The position numbers were made by a program, and so were the translations under genes. Below are positions 1 through 8,643 of a stretch of DNA of 64,000 nucleotides, one piece after another. Each line of letters begins with the position of its first letter. Position 1 is the first letter of the stretch. The notes under the pieces were generated by a model. It saw nothing but the letters and a program-made list of their open reading frames with translations. It had not been told where the DNA came from and made no database searches. Origin of the DNA: Polaromonas sp. (GTDB lineage: Bacteria > Pseudomonadota > Gammaproteobacteria > Burkholderiales > Burkholderiaceae_C); NCBI RefSeq assembly GCF_010365105.1, contig NZ_JAAFGZ010000025.1:1-64000 (forward strand), given 5' to 3'.

Positions 1-531
1 CAAAGAAGCGCTGCAGCGGCCAAGGAGATCAAGACCCTGATTGGCGACTCGGTCGAGAAGGTCGAGGAGGGCAGCCGGCAGGTGGCCGACGCTGGCAAGA
101 CGATGGAGGAAATTGTTGACAGCGTGCGCCGGGTGACGGACATCATGGCCGAGATCACGGCGGCCAGCCAGGAGCAGACGCAAGGGATTGAGCAGATCAA
201 CCAGGCGATCACGCAGATGGACCAGGTGACGCAGCAAAACGCTGCGCTGGTGGAGGAAGCGGCAGCGGCGGCCGCTTCGCTGCAGGAGCAGGCCGGCGGG
301 CTCAGCCAGGTGGTCAGCGTGTTCCGGCTGGGCAGCCAAGACACGCAACTTGCTTCGTCAAGCCGTCATTCCCCGGTGCGGCCTGCGACAGCCAGGCGAG
401 ATGTTCCGCACAAGCAGCCGCCTGCGGCCAAGCGCGGCATTGCCGCGCCAGCGCCAAAGGGCAACAAGACTCCGTCGCCCACCCCTCAACTGGTTGCAGC
501 GAGTGCCGCCGGGCAGTGGGAGGAGTTTTGA
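1..531 (+). CDS. Methyl-accepting chemotaxis protein, C-terminal part (truncated by window edge)
   Basis: The reading frame is open from base 1 and ends at a TGA at 529-531, so only the last 176 residues are present. The visible part is the end of the cytoplasmic signalling domain: a heptad-rich Ala/Glu/Gln helix with the motif AEITAASQEQTQGIEQIN followed by VTQQNAALVEEAAAAAASL. This is the descending arm and C-terminal methylation helix of chemoreceptors. The receptor would signal through CheW and CheA to the flagellar motor. The tail after about residue 110 is Pro/Ala/Lys-rich and ends GQWEEF, resembling the xWxxF CheR/CheB-tethering pentapeptide of major receptors. The ligand-binding domain lies outside the window, so the stimulus is unknown. 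It is followed by a BLUF photoreceptor gene and flgKL on the same strand. Confidence 0.93.
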   Translation, partial: QRSAAAAKEIKTLIGDSVEKVEEGSRQVADAGKTMEEIVDSVRRVTDIMAEITAASQEQTQGIEQINQAITQMDQVTQQNAALVEEAAAAAASLQEQAGGLSQVVSVFRLGSQDTQLASSSRHSPVRPATARRDVPHKQPPAAKRGIAAPAPKGNKTPSPTPQLVAASAAGQWEEF

Positions 532-688
532 ACCCTACATGCCGCAAGGACACAGAAAAAATCCAGGCTTTTCACGCCTGCAGGCAGCCTTGTCTGCCGC
601 AAGGTGGGCCGGCTGGTAATTCATGTGCGCTCTGGTGCAGCCAACAGCACAAGAACGCAGCGCATTTAGTGTCATCAAGGTAAACGCC

Positions 689-1111
689 ATGTTGCTTCGC
701 ATTATTTATGTCAGTCGGGCCAGCTCTTCACTTCCGCTTGAGCTTAAAGATATCCTTGCCTCGTCCCGGAAAAACAACCGCGCATTGCGTGTCACCGGGG
801 CCATGGGCTTTCTTGACGGACTCTATCTGCAGTATCTTGAGGGCGATGCAAGCGTCGTCACCACCCTGTACAAGCGAATCGAAGAAGATCCCCGCCACTC
901 CGAACCTAAGATTCTGGAAAGCAAGGCGATTTCCGAGCGTGCCTTTCCCGGCTGGTCAATGGGCTTGCTCACCTGGAACGATGAAACCAAAAAGGTTTTT
1001 CAAAAATTCAACCTTTCTGGCTCACTTGATCTTTATGACGCAGACGCCGCAACAATTGATTCGCTGGTTCGAAGCTTGGCTGCCAGCGCCAACTGGATGG
1101 CCTTGTCTTGA
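689..1111 (+). CDS. BLUF-domain blue-light sensor protein
   Basis: A 140-residue protein consisting of a single BLUF (FAD-binding blue-light sensing) domain with a short C-terminal helix. The photochemical residues known from AppA and Slr1694 are visible: Tyr7 (IIYVSRA), Asn30 (RKNNRALRVTG), Gln48 (GLYLQYLEG), and Trp89/Met91 (FPGWSM). It therefore probably binds flavin and undergoes the Tyr-Gln hydrogen-bond switch. It has no fused output domain, so it must act through a partner protein. An in-frame ATG exists at 623, but I chose 689 because AAGG at 677-680 is well spaced and the family normally starts a few residues before the Tyr. It sits between a chemoreceptor gene and flgK on the same strand, which suggests but does not show a link to motility. 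Confidence 0.9.
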   Translation: MLLRIIYVSRASSSLPLELKDILASSRKNNRALRVTGAMGFLDGLYLQYLEGDASVVTTLYKRIEEDPRHSEPKILESKAISERAFPGWSMGLLTWNDETKKVFQKFNLSGSLDLYDADAATIDSLVRSLAASANWMALS

Positions 1112-1272
1112 TGCGCTTCGCGACTGCATCGCCTGGCTTGCTCGTACGGAAATCAAAAGTTACAAAATTCGCCCGTCCCACGCTCAAGTTTTTCTGACGG
1201 CTTGTCGTTAATCACTATGAAGACCCTCAAAAGCCTTTGGGGTACAGGTCGTTGCTTCAGGAAATCAGGTTT

Positions 1273-2931
1273 ATGTCAAACAGCATGTTTTATACCGGGC
1301 TTAGCGGCCTGAATGCCGCGCAGGCGGCATTGGTGACGACAGGTCACAACACCGCCAACGTCAATACTCCGGGCTACAGCCGCCAGACTGCACAGATTTC
1401 CGCGAGTGGCGGCTCGAACATCCCCGGTGTGGGTTTTTTCGGAAACGGCGCCAAGGTCACTGACGTCAGCCGCAGTTACGACCAGTACCTCACGTCGCAG
1501 CTCAACCAGGCCCAGTCAACGAACCAGTCGCTGACCACCTATGGCGCGCAGATCAGCCAGATCGACAACCTGCTGGCCAACCAGACGGCCGGTCTGGCGC
1601 CGCAGATGCAGACGCTGTTCACCCATGTGCAGGCGGTGGCCAACACCCCGGCCGACCCATCGGCGCGGCAGCAGCTGATCGGCTCCAGCCAGGCGCTGGC
1701 CAACCAGTTCCGCACCATGGACCAGTACCTGACGGGCCTGAACGCGAGTGTGAACGGCCAGGTGTCGGGCATGGCCGACCAGATCAACACCTACGCCGGG
1801 CAGATCGCCAGCCTGAACAAGCAGGTGGCCATGTTCGGCAACGCCTCGGGAATGCAAGCCCCGAATGACCTTCTGGACCAGCGTGAGCAGCTGGTCAGCG
1901 ACCTGAGCAAACTGGTCGGAACCAAGGTGGTGGTGCAGGACGGCGGCCAGTTCAACGTTTTCATCGGCAACGGGCAAACGCTGGTGCTGGGCGGCAAGGC
2001 CACGATGCTGGCCGCTGTCAACTCCGCCAGTGATCCGAACCGCACCACCCTGGCGGCCATAAACCCTGCCGGCAAGGCCGTGCAGCTGCAGGAGGGCATG
2101 ATCACCGGCGGCGCGCTGGGAGGCTTGCTGCAGTTTCGCAGCGAAACGCTGACAGCTGCGCAAAATTCCCTTGGCCGCATTGCTATTTCGTTGTCCGAGA
2201 CGTTCAATACCCAGCAACGGGCAGGGTTTGACCTGAATGGCGCGTCGGGCAAGAATTTCTTTTCGCAAGCCAGCCCTGCCGTTCTATCCAACGCAACGAA
2301 CAGCCAGGCCGCGCCGGTCGGTGCCCTGACGGCAAGCTTTGCCAACATCGGCAAGCTGACCACCAGCGATTACCGGGTCGATGCCACCGGACCCTCGGCC
2401 TACACGGTGACGCGCCTGTCGGACAACGCCCCGGTGACGGCTGATTCCACGGGTGCGTATGACGGCCTGACACTGAACTTCAGCGGCGGCGTTGCCGGCG
2501 ACTCTTTCCTGCTCCAGCCCACGCGCGCGGGTGCCCGCGATCTTGCTGTGGTGTTGATCGATCCGGCCGAGGTGGCCGCTGCCGGTTCGCCGTTCACCAG
2601 CACGACCGGCGGCGTGTCCGACGGCAGCAATGCCTTGCTGCTGGGCGCGCTGCAGAACAAGAAAACCATGGCCGGCGGCACCGCCAGCTTCAACGATGCC
2701 TATGCGCAACTGGTCAGCACGGTGGGCAACAAGGCGCGGCAGGTGCAGATCTCGAACACTGCCCAGTCCAGCCTGACGCTTCAGATCCGCACTGCCCAGC
2801 AGTCGGTGTCGGGCGTCAACCAGGATGAAGAAACCGCCAATCTGCTGATGTTCCAGCAGATGTACCAGGCCAATGCCAAGGTGATCCAGACCGCATCGAC
2901 CATGTTCGATGCCGTGCTGGGCATCCGCTAA
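1273..2931 (+). CDS. flgK: Flagellar hook-associated protein 1 FlgK
   Basis: A 552-residue protein, close to the 547 of E. coli FlgK, forming the first hook-filament junction ring. The N-terminus has the axial-protein signature (FYTGLSGLNAAQAAL, then NTANVNTPGYSRQ). The C-terminus has the matching coiled-coil helix (QMYQANAKVIQTASTMFDAVLG). These pair to form the D0/D1 core, and the Ala/Gly/Thr-rich middle is the surface domain. The longest frame starts at 1237, but ATG 1273 gives the standard MSNSMFYTG start. flgL follows 19 bases later with its own ribosome site, so the two are co-transcribed. The protein has no signal peptide and leaves through the flagellar export apparatus. Confidence 0.97.
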   Translation: MSNSMFYTGLSGLNAAQAALVTTGHNTANVNTPGYSRQTAQISASGGSNIPGVGFFGNGAKVTDVSRSYDQYLTSQLNQAQSTNQSLTTYGAQISQIDNLLANQTAGLAPQMQTLFTHVQAVANTPADPSARQQLIGSSQALANQFRTMDQYLTGLNASVNGQVSGMADQINTYAGQIASLNKQVAMFGNASGMQAPNDLLDQREQLVSDLSKLVGTKVVVQDGGQFNVFIGNGQTLVLGGKATMLAAVNSASDPNRTTLAAINPAGKAVQLQEGMITGGALGGLLQFRSETLTAAQNSLGRIAISLSETFNTQQRAGFDLNGASGKNFFSQASPAVLSNATNSQAAPVGALTASFANIGKLTTSDYRVDATGPSAYTVTRLSDNAPVTADSTGAYDGLTLNFSGGVAGDSFLLQPTRAGARDLAVVLIDPAEVAAAGSPFTSTTGGVSDGSNALLLGALQNKKTMAGGTASFNDAYAQLVSTVGNKARQVQISNTAQSSLTLQIRTAQQSVSGVNQDEETANLLMFQQMYQANAKVIQTASTMFDAVLGIR

Positions 2932-2950
2932 ACGCACCCCAGGAGCCCCC

Positions 2951-4162
2951 ATGCGCATCAGCACCCAGACTTTTTACGAGCAAAGCCGCACCAGCATGGG
3001 TTCGCAGCAGAGCAGCCTGCTGCGCGTGCAGCAGCAGCTTGGCGCGGGAACCAGGATACTGGCTCCTTCGGACGATCCGCTGGGCGCCACCCGCGCGCTG
3101 GCCGTTTCCCAGTCTATCTCGCTCACGGCGCAGTATTCGGCCAGCCGCAACCATGCGGTGCAAACCTTGTCGCTGGAAGAAAATACCCTGCAAAGCGTCA
3201 CCACCCTGCTACAAAACGTCAAGAGCAGCCTGATCGAAGCCGGCAACGGCACCATGACCGACGCCGACCGCGCCACCATTGCCACCACGCTGCAAAGCAA
3301 CTTGGACCAGTTGCAGGGACTGGCCAATACCGACGACGGCAACGGCCAGTTTTTGTTCGCCGGCTTCAGGAGCGGCAGCGCACCCTTTGTGCGCCAGGCC
3401 GACGGCAGTATCCAGTACAACGGCGACCAGGGCCAGCGCCAGGTGCAGGTCGATGCGTCGCGGCAGATGGCCGGAACGGACGACGGCCGCAGTATTTTCC
3501 AGTCGGTGCAGTCAGGCGCGGGCTATGTGGCGTCGGCGCCCACCAGCAACACCGGCAGCGGCGTTTTCAGCGCGACCTCGGTGGTCAACCCGAAGGACGT
3601 GAATTACGGCAAGGATTTCATCATCAGCTTTCCAACCACCGGCAGCTATCGCGTGGACACCGTGTCGGTGCCGCCAACCCCGCTGGTCGCTGCCACGCCT
3701 TTCACACCGGGCAGCGCCATCGCGTTTGGCGGGCTGCAGATCAGCATCAGCGGTACGCCCGCTGCGGGCGACCAGGTAAATGTGGTCACTGCAAAAAATG
3801 CCGGTTCGGACGTCTTTGCTGCCATCGGCGATGCGATCAAGGCACTCAAAACGCCAGTGGATGGTCCGGAAAACCAGGCGCTGGTGCTCAACGCCCTGAG
3901 CACCGCGAACCGCAAGCTCACCAACGCCCACGACAACGTGCTGACGGTGCGCTCCTCGGTCGGCTCGCGCCTGCAGGAACTGGACTCGCTGGCGGTCAAC
4001 GCAGACAACCGCACGCTGTATGACAAAAGCTATCTGTCGGACCTGCAGGACCTGGACTACAGCAGCGCCATCGCCGAGTTCTACCAGCGCCAGACAGCCT
4101 TGCAGGCCAGCCAGCAGACTTTTGTCAAGATCCAGCAGATTTCGCTGTTCAACTATTTGTAA
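2951..4162 (+). CDS. flgL: Flagellar hook-associated protein 3 FlgL
   Basis: A 403-residue flagellin-like junction protein linking FlgK to the filament. It begins MRISTQTFYEQS and has the conserved flagellin-type N-terminal helix (LLRVQQQLGAGTRILAPSDDPLGATRAL). It ends in the paired C-terminal helix (QRQTALQASQQTFVKIQQISLFNYL, shown here only as the key residues of the last helix). It is longer than the 317-residue E. coli protein, the extra length lying in a Thr/Gly-rich surface domain around residues 190-300. The start at 2951 follows AGGAG at 2941 and is preferred to the upstream frame opening at 2909, which overlaps flgK. The gene ends convergently against fliR, with a dispersed palindromic repeat between them. 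Confidence 0.96.
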   Translation: MRISTQTFYEQSRTSMGSQQSSLLRVQQQLGAGTRILAPSDDPLGATRALAVSQSISLTAQYSASRNHAVQTLSLEENTLQSVTTLLQNVKSSLIEAGNGTMTDADRATIATTLQSNLDQLQGLANTDDGNGQFLFAGFRSGSAPFVRQADGSIQYNGDQGQRQVQVDASRQMAGTDDGRSIFQSVQSGAGYVASAPTSNTGSGVFSATSVVNPKDVNYGKDFIISFPTTGSYRVDTVSVPPTPLVAATPFTPGSAIAFGGLQISISGTPAAGDQVNVVTAKNAGSDVFAAIGDAIKALKTPVDGPENQALVLNALSTANRKLTNAHDNVLTVRSSVGSRLQELDSLAVNADNRTLYDKSYLSDLQDLDYSSAIAEFYQRQTALQASQQTFVKIQQISLFNYL

Positions 4163-4174
4163 ACGGGTCGGTCT

Positions 4175-4228
4175 GGTTATGCTATTAAAAAAATAGCTGC
4201 TTGTGACCGCCAGATATGCGCTAGGGCC
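4175..4228 (+). repeat. Dispersed palindromic repeat, copy 1
   Basis: The segment reads TGCTATTAAAAAAATAGCTG, then CTTGTG and ATGCGCTAGGGCC. It matches the window's family TTGCTA-N(6-8)-TAGCTGCTTGCGC followed by a GCGCTAGAGGC-like arm. It fills the gap between the convergent flgL and fliR genes, and its GCGCTAG arm provides the TAG stop of fliR (complement of 4221-4223). The inverted arms TGCTATT/AATAGC may also act as a weak bidirectional terminator. Confidence 0.7.
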
Positions 4229-5015
4229 TTAAACCCTGCAAAATTTCCAGCATAGAGGTGAAGCTGGCGGCAAACCGCGGTTCCAGGAAGGGCGCAAGGT
4301 ATTGCATCAGCAACTGCAGCATGGCAATGCCTGCCAGCAGCGTGATGGGAAAGCCCACGGCAAAAATGCTGAACTGGGGTGACACGCGGTTCAGGATACC
4401 CATGGCCAGGTTCAGGGTCAGCAGCGTGGCAATCAGCGGCAGCGCCAGAATGAGTCCGCCCAGAAATACCTGGCCGCCCGCCGACACCAGCAGGAACCAG
4501 CCGCTGGCCGCCAGCGGCGCATCGGCAATCGGCAGTATTTGAAAGCTTTCGGCCAGCGTGGCGATCAGCACCAGGTGGCCATCAACCGCCAGGAATACCA
4601 GCATGGCCATGACGTTCAAAAACCGCGCCAGCACCATTGTGTTGCCGCCACTGGTCGGGTCAAAGAAGGACGCAAAGGACAGACCCATCTGCAGGCCGGT
4701 GTATTCGCCGGCGGCCTGCACCATGGCAAACACCAGCTTCATGGAAAAGCCCATGGCCGCGCCGATCAGGACTTGCTGCACCACGATCCACAGGCCCGCC
4801 GCCGAGACCAGCGGCACCTGCGGCAGCGGGCCCAGCGTGGGCGCGATGGCGATGGCCATCAGGCCGGCCACGCTGACCTTGATCGTGCGCGAAACCGCCT
4901 TTTCGCTGAACAGCGGCGCAGTGCCGACCAGCGACAGCATGCGAACGAAAGGCCAGAAAAACGCCACCAGCCAGACGTTCAGCTGGTCCGCCGTAACGGA
5001 AAAGACCGGCGGCAT
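4221..5015 (-). CDS. fliR: Flagellar export gate protein FliR
   Basis: A 264-residue inner-membrane protein with about six hydrophobic segments, the normal size for FliR (E. coli 261). It carries the family block GLQMGLSFASFFDP near residues 105-120 and the C-terminal hydrophobic run around PQFSIFAVGFPITLL. With FliP and FliQ it forms the helical export gate of the flagellar type III secretion system. Its ATG overlaps the fliQ stop by one base (TGATG), which indicates translational coupling. It is the last gene of the leftward fliFGHIJKLMNOPQR operon. Its stop codon lies within a dispersed repeat. Confidence 0.96.
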   Translation of the reverse strand: MPPVFSVTADQLNVWLVAFFWPFVRMLSLVGTAPLFSEKAVSRTIKVSVAGLMAIAIAPTLGPLPQVPLVSAAGLWIVVQQVLIGAAMGFSMKLVFAMVQAAGEYTGLQMGLSFASFFDPTSGGNTMVLARFLNVMAMLVFLAVDGHLVLIATLAESFQILPIADAPLAASGWFLLVSAGGQVFLGGLILALPLIATLLTLNLAMGILNRVSPQFSIFAVGFPITLLAGIAMLQLLMQYLAPFLEPRFAASFTSMLEILQGLRP

Positions 5016-5284
5016 CAGCCCACCAATTGCGGAATCGAGGAAAACAAAGTGCGGATGTAGTCCAGCACCAGCCCGAGCATCCAGGGGCCGGCGATCACGG
5101 CAGTGGCAAACACCGCCAGCAGCTTGGGAATGAAGGACAGCGTCGCTTCATTGATCTGCGTGGCGGCCTGGAACAGGCTGACGAGCAGGCCGGTCACCAG
5201 CGCCACCAGCAGCATCGGCGCGGCCAGCAGCAGGGCCAGCTTCATGGCTTCATAGCCCATGCTCATGACGAACTCGGGGGTCAT
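5015..5284 (-). CDS. fliQ: Flagellar export gate protein FliQ
   Basis: An 89-residue protein of exactly the usual FliQ length with two transmembrane helices (EAMKLALLLAAPMLLVALV, and LLAVFATAVIAGPWMLGLVL). FliQ packs around the FliP-FliR core of the export gate. The conserved turn QAATQINEATLSFIPK between the helices is clear. It lies between fliP (48-base gap) and fliR (one-base overlap) in the same leftward operon. Confidence 0.96.
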   Translation of the reverse strand: MTPEFVMSMGYEAMKLALLLAAPMLLVALVTGLLVSLFQAATQINEATLSFIPKLLAVFATAVIAGPWMLGLVLDYIRTLFSSIPQLVG

Positions 5285-5332
5285 TTCAATTCATTCCTGC
5301 GCTGAAAACGTGAACATGTAAAAACCAACGGA

Positions 5333-6106
5333 TCACAGGTAAAAGCTTTGCGCCAGCGCGCCGATCAGCAACTGCCAGCCGTCCACCAGCACGAACAGCA
5401 TCAACTTGAAAGGCAGCGAAATGGTGGCAGGCGGAACCATCATCATTCCCATGGACATCAGCACGCTCGCCACCACCAGGTCGACAATCAGGAAGGGAAT
5501 GAAGATGGTGAAGCCGATCTGGAAAGCCGTCTTCAACTCGCTGATCACATAGGCCGGCAGCAGGATGCGCAGGGGAACCTGCTCCGGCCCGTCCATGCTG
5601 TCAATCTTGGCCAGTTTGGCGAACAGCGCCAGGTCGGCTTCGCGGGTCTGCTTGAGCATGAACTGCTTGAACGGCTCGACGCCACGCTCCAGCGCCTTTT
5701 CGGCACTCAGGGTGTTTTCCGAAAACGGCTTGTAGGCGTCTGTGTAGACCTTGTCGAACACTGGCGACATGACAAAGAACGTCAGGAACAGCGACAGGCC
5801 GACCAAAATCTGGTTGGGCGGCGACGACTGCGTTCCAATGGCGGTACGCAGCAGGCCCAGGACAATCAGGATTCGCGTGAAGCTGGTCATCGACAGCAGC
5901 AGCGCCGGCAAAAACGACAGCGACGTGATCAGCACCAGCATCTGCACACTGAGCGACCAGGTCTGCACCCCGCCCGGCCCGGTCGTGCTGGTGATGCCCG
6001 GCAGGCCCTGGGCCGATGCCAGGCAAGGCAGCAGCAAGCCCGTCGCCACGGCGAGCATGATGCGCAGCAGGGCCGGACGAACCGGCAGGCGCAGGCAATC
6101 CAGCAT
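5333..6106 (-). CDS. fliP: Flagellar export gate protein FliP
   Basis: A 257-residue polytopic membrane protein with a cleavable-looking hydrophobic leader (about residues 15-32, ending CLASAQG), as known for FliP. The family blocks [37 protein letters not shown] and [20 protein letters not shown] are all present. It forms the pentameric core of the secretion pore with FliR. The open frame extends upstream to 6280, but that extension overlaps fliO and has no conserved content. The ATG at 6106 leaves a 2-base gap after fliO, fitting the tight operon. Confidence 0.96.
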   Translation of the reverse strand: MLDCLRLPVRPALLRIMLAVATGLLLPCLASAQGLPGITSTTGPGGVQTWSLSVQMLVLITSLSFLPALLLSMTSFTRILIVLGLLRTAIGTQSSPPNQILVGLSLFLTFFVMSPVFDKVYTDAYKPFSENTLSAEKALERGVEPFKQFMLKQTREADLALFAKLAKIDSMDGPEQVPLRILLPAYVISELKTAFQIGFTIFIPFLIVDLVVASVLMSMGMMMVPPATISLPFKLMLFVLVDGWQLLIGALAQSFYL

Positions 6107-6108
6107 CT

Positions 6109-6582
6109 TCAACCTGCCCTGGACTTCGTCAGTCTGGCCATCGAATCGACCAGTTTTTGCGAAAACGCGCCCGTGCCGGCAAAAGCGGCCAGGGACGGCT
6201 CCGGTGCTTCGGGCAGCTTGCCGGCCGGCATGGTGTGCAGCGCACTGACCTGGCCGCCGGCAACGCCCAGCACCAGCCACGCGTCGCCGATTTCCACCAC
6301 CACCACGCGTTCACGCTGGCCGACCATGGTGCTGGACACCACCTTGAGCAGCTTGCCCTTGCCCGAAGGCTGCAGGCCAAAGCGCCTGGCCATCCAGGCA
6401 AACAGAAAGATCAACCCGATCACCACGGCCAGGCCCAGTCCGGCCTGCAGCAGCCCGGCCGCCGCGAACGAGCGCACCGGCTCGGTGGCCGGGCTTGCCA
6501 CGGTGGGCAGCACTGCATGGGCCGTGTGCCACGACAGGGCCGTCAATGCAGCCGCCGCCTGCACCAGCACCCGCGCTTTCAT
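6109..6582 (-). CDS. fliO: Flagellar biosynthesis protein FliO
   Basis: A 157-residue protein with an N-terminal hydrophobic leader and a transmembrane segment near residues 44-62 ([20 protein letters not shown]). A short basic cytoplasmic domain follows, containing [22 protein letters not shown], shown here as the key FliO block. FliO is a chaperone for assembly of the FliP ring and is not part of the final gate. The start overlaps the fliN stop by four bases (ATGA type). The sequence is poorly conserved in the family, so much of the call rests on its position between fliN and fliP. Confidence 0.93.
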   Translation of the reverse strand: MKARVLVQAAAALTALSWHTAHAVLPTVASPATEPVRSFAAAGLLQAGLGLAVVIGLIFLFAWMARRFGLQPSGKGKLLKVVSSTMVGQRERVVVVEIGDAWLVLGVAGGQVSALHTMPAGKLPEAPEPSLAAFAGTGAFSQKLVDSMARLTKSRAG

Positions 6583-7010
6583 CGGCTCAGTTTCTGGATG
6601 CGCTCGGATGGCGTGATGATGTCTGTCAGGCGGATGCCGAACTTCTCGTTCACCACCACCACTTCGCCCTGGGCAATCAGGTAGCCGTTGATGAAGATGT
6701 CCATCGGCTCGCCGGCCAGGCCGTCAAGCTCGACAACCGACCCCTGCGAGAGCTGGAGCAGGCTCTTGATGGTGATGCGCGCGCGGCCCAGTTCGGCCGT
6801 CAACTGCACCGGCACATCAAGCACCCGGTCCATGTCGCCCTGGCCGGCGTCCGGCCCGGCCTGGCCCTGCAGCGGCTGGAACACCCGGCCGGCGGCCGGC
6901 AAGGCAGGTGCTGCCGCTGGCGGCTGGGACGCAGATGCCTGTTCGGCCATGGCACTGCCCCAGTCGTCCATCGCGTCGTCCACCGGGTCGGACTTCTCGA
7001 GATCACTCAT
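6579..7010 (-). CDS. fliN: Flagellar motor switch protein FliN
   Basis: A 143-residue protein with an acidic/Ala-Pro-rich N-terminal half and a C-terminal SpoA (surface presentation of antigens) domain from about residue 65. The conserved string ELGRARITIKSLLQLSQGSV and the block FINGYLIAQGEVVVVNEKFG are visible. FliN forms most of the cytoplasmic C ring that binds CheY-P and docks export substrates. It overlaps fliM by eight bases and fliO by four, so the three are translationally coupled. Confidence 0.96.
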   Translation of the reverse strand: MSDLEKSDPVDDAMDDWGSAMAEQASASQPPAAAPALPAAGRVFQPLQGQAGPDAGQGDMDRVLDVPVQLTAELGRARITIKSLLQLSQGSVVELDGLAGEPMDIFINGYLIAQGEVVVVNEKFGIRLTDIITPSERIQKLSR

Positions 7011-8016
7011 GTTCGTTTGCCTTGCTTGAATCTAGGTGTTGGTGTTTGATCATTTTCTGGACCCTGAGTGCATAGCGGCCGTTGGACATTCCATAGCTGC
7101 ATTCCATGACAGGCACGCCATTGATCCGCGCCAGCACCGTTTCCGGAATATCGACCGGCAGCACATCGCCCACTTTGAGCTTGAGCAGCTGGCCGATGCT
7201 CGACTGCACGGTCAGGAACTGGGCCTTGAGTTCGACATCGGCGCTTTGAACCTGCTGCGCCAGCTGCTTGACCCAGCGCTTGTCGACCTCGATCTCGTCC
7301 TGCAGGGGATTCGACAGCAGGCTTCTGATGGGCTCGATCATCGAATATGGAATGCAGACATTGAGCGAGCCGCCCACGGGGCCGAACTCGATATGAAAAG
7401 TGGTGTTGACGACCAGCTCGTTGGGCGTGACGATATTGGCCAGCCGGGCATGCATTTCGGAACGCACATAATCGAAGTCGAGCGGATAGACCGGCTGCCA
7501 GGCGTTGCCGTAGCTCTCCAGGCTCAGGTCGAGCAGGCGCTTGATGATGCGCTGCTCGGTCGGTGTGAAGTCCCGGCCCTCGACCCGGACGTGGTAGCGG
7601 CCGTCGCTGCCGAACAGGTTGTCCACCACCAGGAACACCAGCTTCGGGTCGAACACGAACAGCGCCGTGCCACGCAGCGGCTTCATCTGGATCAGGTTGA
7701 TGTTGGCGGGAACCGGCAGGTTGCGGATGAAGTCGCCGTACTTCTGGATCTGTATCGCGCCGACTGAAATATCGGCATTGCGGCGCATGTAGGTCAGCAG
7801 TGCGCCGCGCAGATGCCTGGCAAAACGCTCGTTGATGACTTCCAGCGTGTGCATCCGGCTGCGCACAACGCGCTCGTCGGTGCCGAAGCGGTAGGCCGGC
7901 GGCCCGGACGCCACGCCAGCGGCCGCAGGGGATGCATCAGGCGTATCGCTATCGCCCGTAACACCCTGGAGCAAGGCATCGACCTCGTCCTGCGACAGCT
8001 GCTGTTCATAAGCCAT
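7003..8016 (-). CDS. fliM: Flagellar motor switch protein FliM
   Basis: A 337-residue C-ring protein (E. coli 334). Residues 8-17 (SQDEVDALLQ) are the CheY-P binding peptide. It is followed by the CheC-like middle domain, with GALLTYMRRNADISVG and NLIQMKPLRGTALFVFDPKL as key blocks. A C-terminal SpoA domain begins around residue 250. It couples the chemotaxis signal to rotation reversal. The start at 8016 gives the canonical MAYEQQLSQDE end. It lies 23 bases after fliL. Confidence 0.97.
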   Translation of the reverse strand: MAYEQQLSQDEVDALLQGVTGDSDTPDASPAAAGVASGPPAYRFGTDERVVRSRMHTLEVINERFARHLRGALLTYMRRNADISVGAIQIQKYGDFIRNLPVPANINLIQMKPLRGTALFVFDPKLVFLVVDNLFGSDGRYHVRVEGRDFTPTEQRIIKRLLDLSLESYGNAWQPVYPLDFDYVRSEMHARLANIVTPNELVVNTTFHIEFGPVGGSLNVCIPYSMIEPIRSLLSNPLQDEIEVDKRWVKQLAQQVQSADVELKAQFLTVQSSIGQLLKLKVGDVLPVDIPETVLARINGVPVMECSYGMSNGRYALRVQKMIKHQHLDSSKANEHE

Positions 8017-8039
8017 GGAAAAATTTCATTCGGGTGGCT

Positions 8040-8513
8040 TCACTGCAGCATGAAGGTGGTGAACATCACGCTGGCGATTTTTTGCTGCGGCGTGTTCGGG
8101 CCGAAAGGCTGGCCCAGCGACTGCATGATTTCACCGCTCAGGCGGGTTTTGTCCTCGGGCGTCGCCAGGGACTCGGCTTCGCGGTTGGACAGCGTGCTCA
8201 GCACCCGGCTGCGCACTTCAGGCAGGTACTGGGTCATTTGCGCCTGCGATGCCGCATCGGCCATTTTCAGTGTCACGGCGACATGCAGAAAACGGTTTCT
8301 GCCGCCGGGCTGCAGATTCACGGTGAAGGGCTCCAGCGGAAAAAAGATCGGCGCTTCGGCATTGACTTCCTCATGGGCTGGCGCGGATTTGCCCTTCATG
8401 AAAAAGTAGCCGCCGCCTCCCACGCCTGCCAGTGCCAACGCCAGCGAACCAATGATGAGGATTTTCCGTTTGCTTTTGACGGGAGGTGCGGTTTCTTCTT
8501 TGCTGGTAGCCAT
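8040..8513 (-). CDS. fliL: Flagellar basal body-associated protein FliL
   Basis: A 157-residue single-pass inner-membrane protein. A basic N-terminus (KSKRK) precedes the transmembrane helix at about residues 19-38. The periplasmic domain contains the family pattern FFPLEPFTVNL and ends in FTTFMLQ, the typical FliL C-terminus. FliL surrounds the MotAB stator and supports torque. It is the gene after fliK in the leftward operon. A 130-base gap before it (8514-8643) shows no other gene. Confidence 0.95.
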   Translation of the reverse strand: MATSKEETAPPVKSKRKILIIGSLALALAGVGGGGYFFMKGKSAPAHEEVNAEAPIFFPLEPFTVNLQPGGRNRFLHVAVTLKMADAASQAQMTQYLPEVRSRVLSTLSNREAESLATPEDKTRLSGEIMQSLGQPFGPNTPQQKIASVMFTTFMLQ

Positions 8514-8643
8514 GAGGGGTGTGCCTTGGGTGGAAAGGCTATTGTTGGCCAGAAGGGCTTGCCCTCATGGCTTGATAAAAAGGGGTAAAGCGCTTCAACT
8601 CAGGCGTTTGCATCGCGCCGGGAATTCATCCCTTCAGGCCGGC

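Noticed and set aside
5751..6248. Plus-strand frames opposite fliP/fliO and other fli genes
   Set aside because: Antisense shadows of the leftward fli operon with no independent support.
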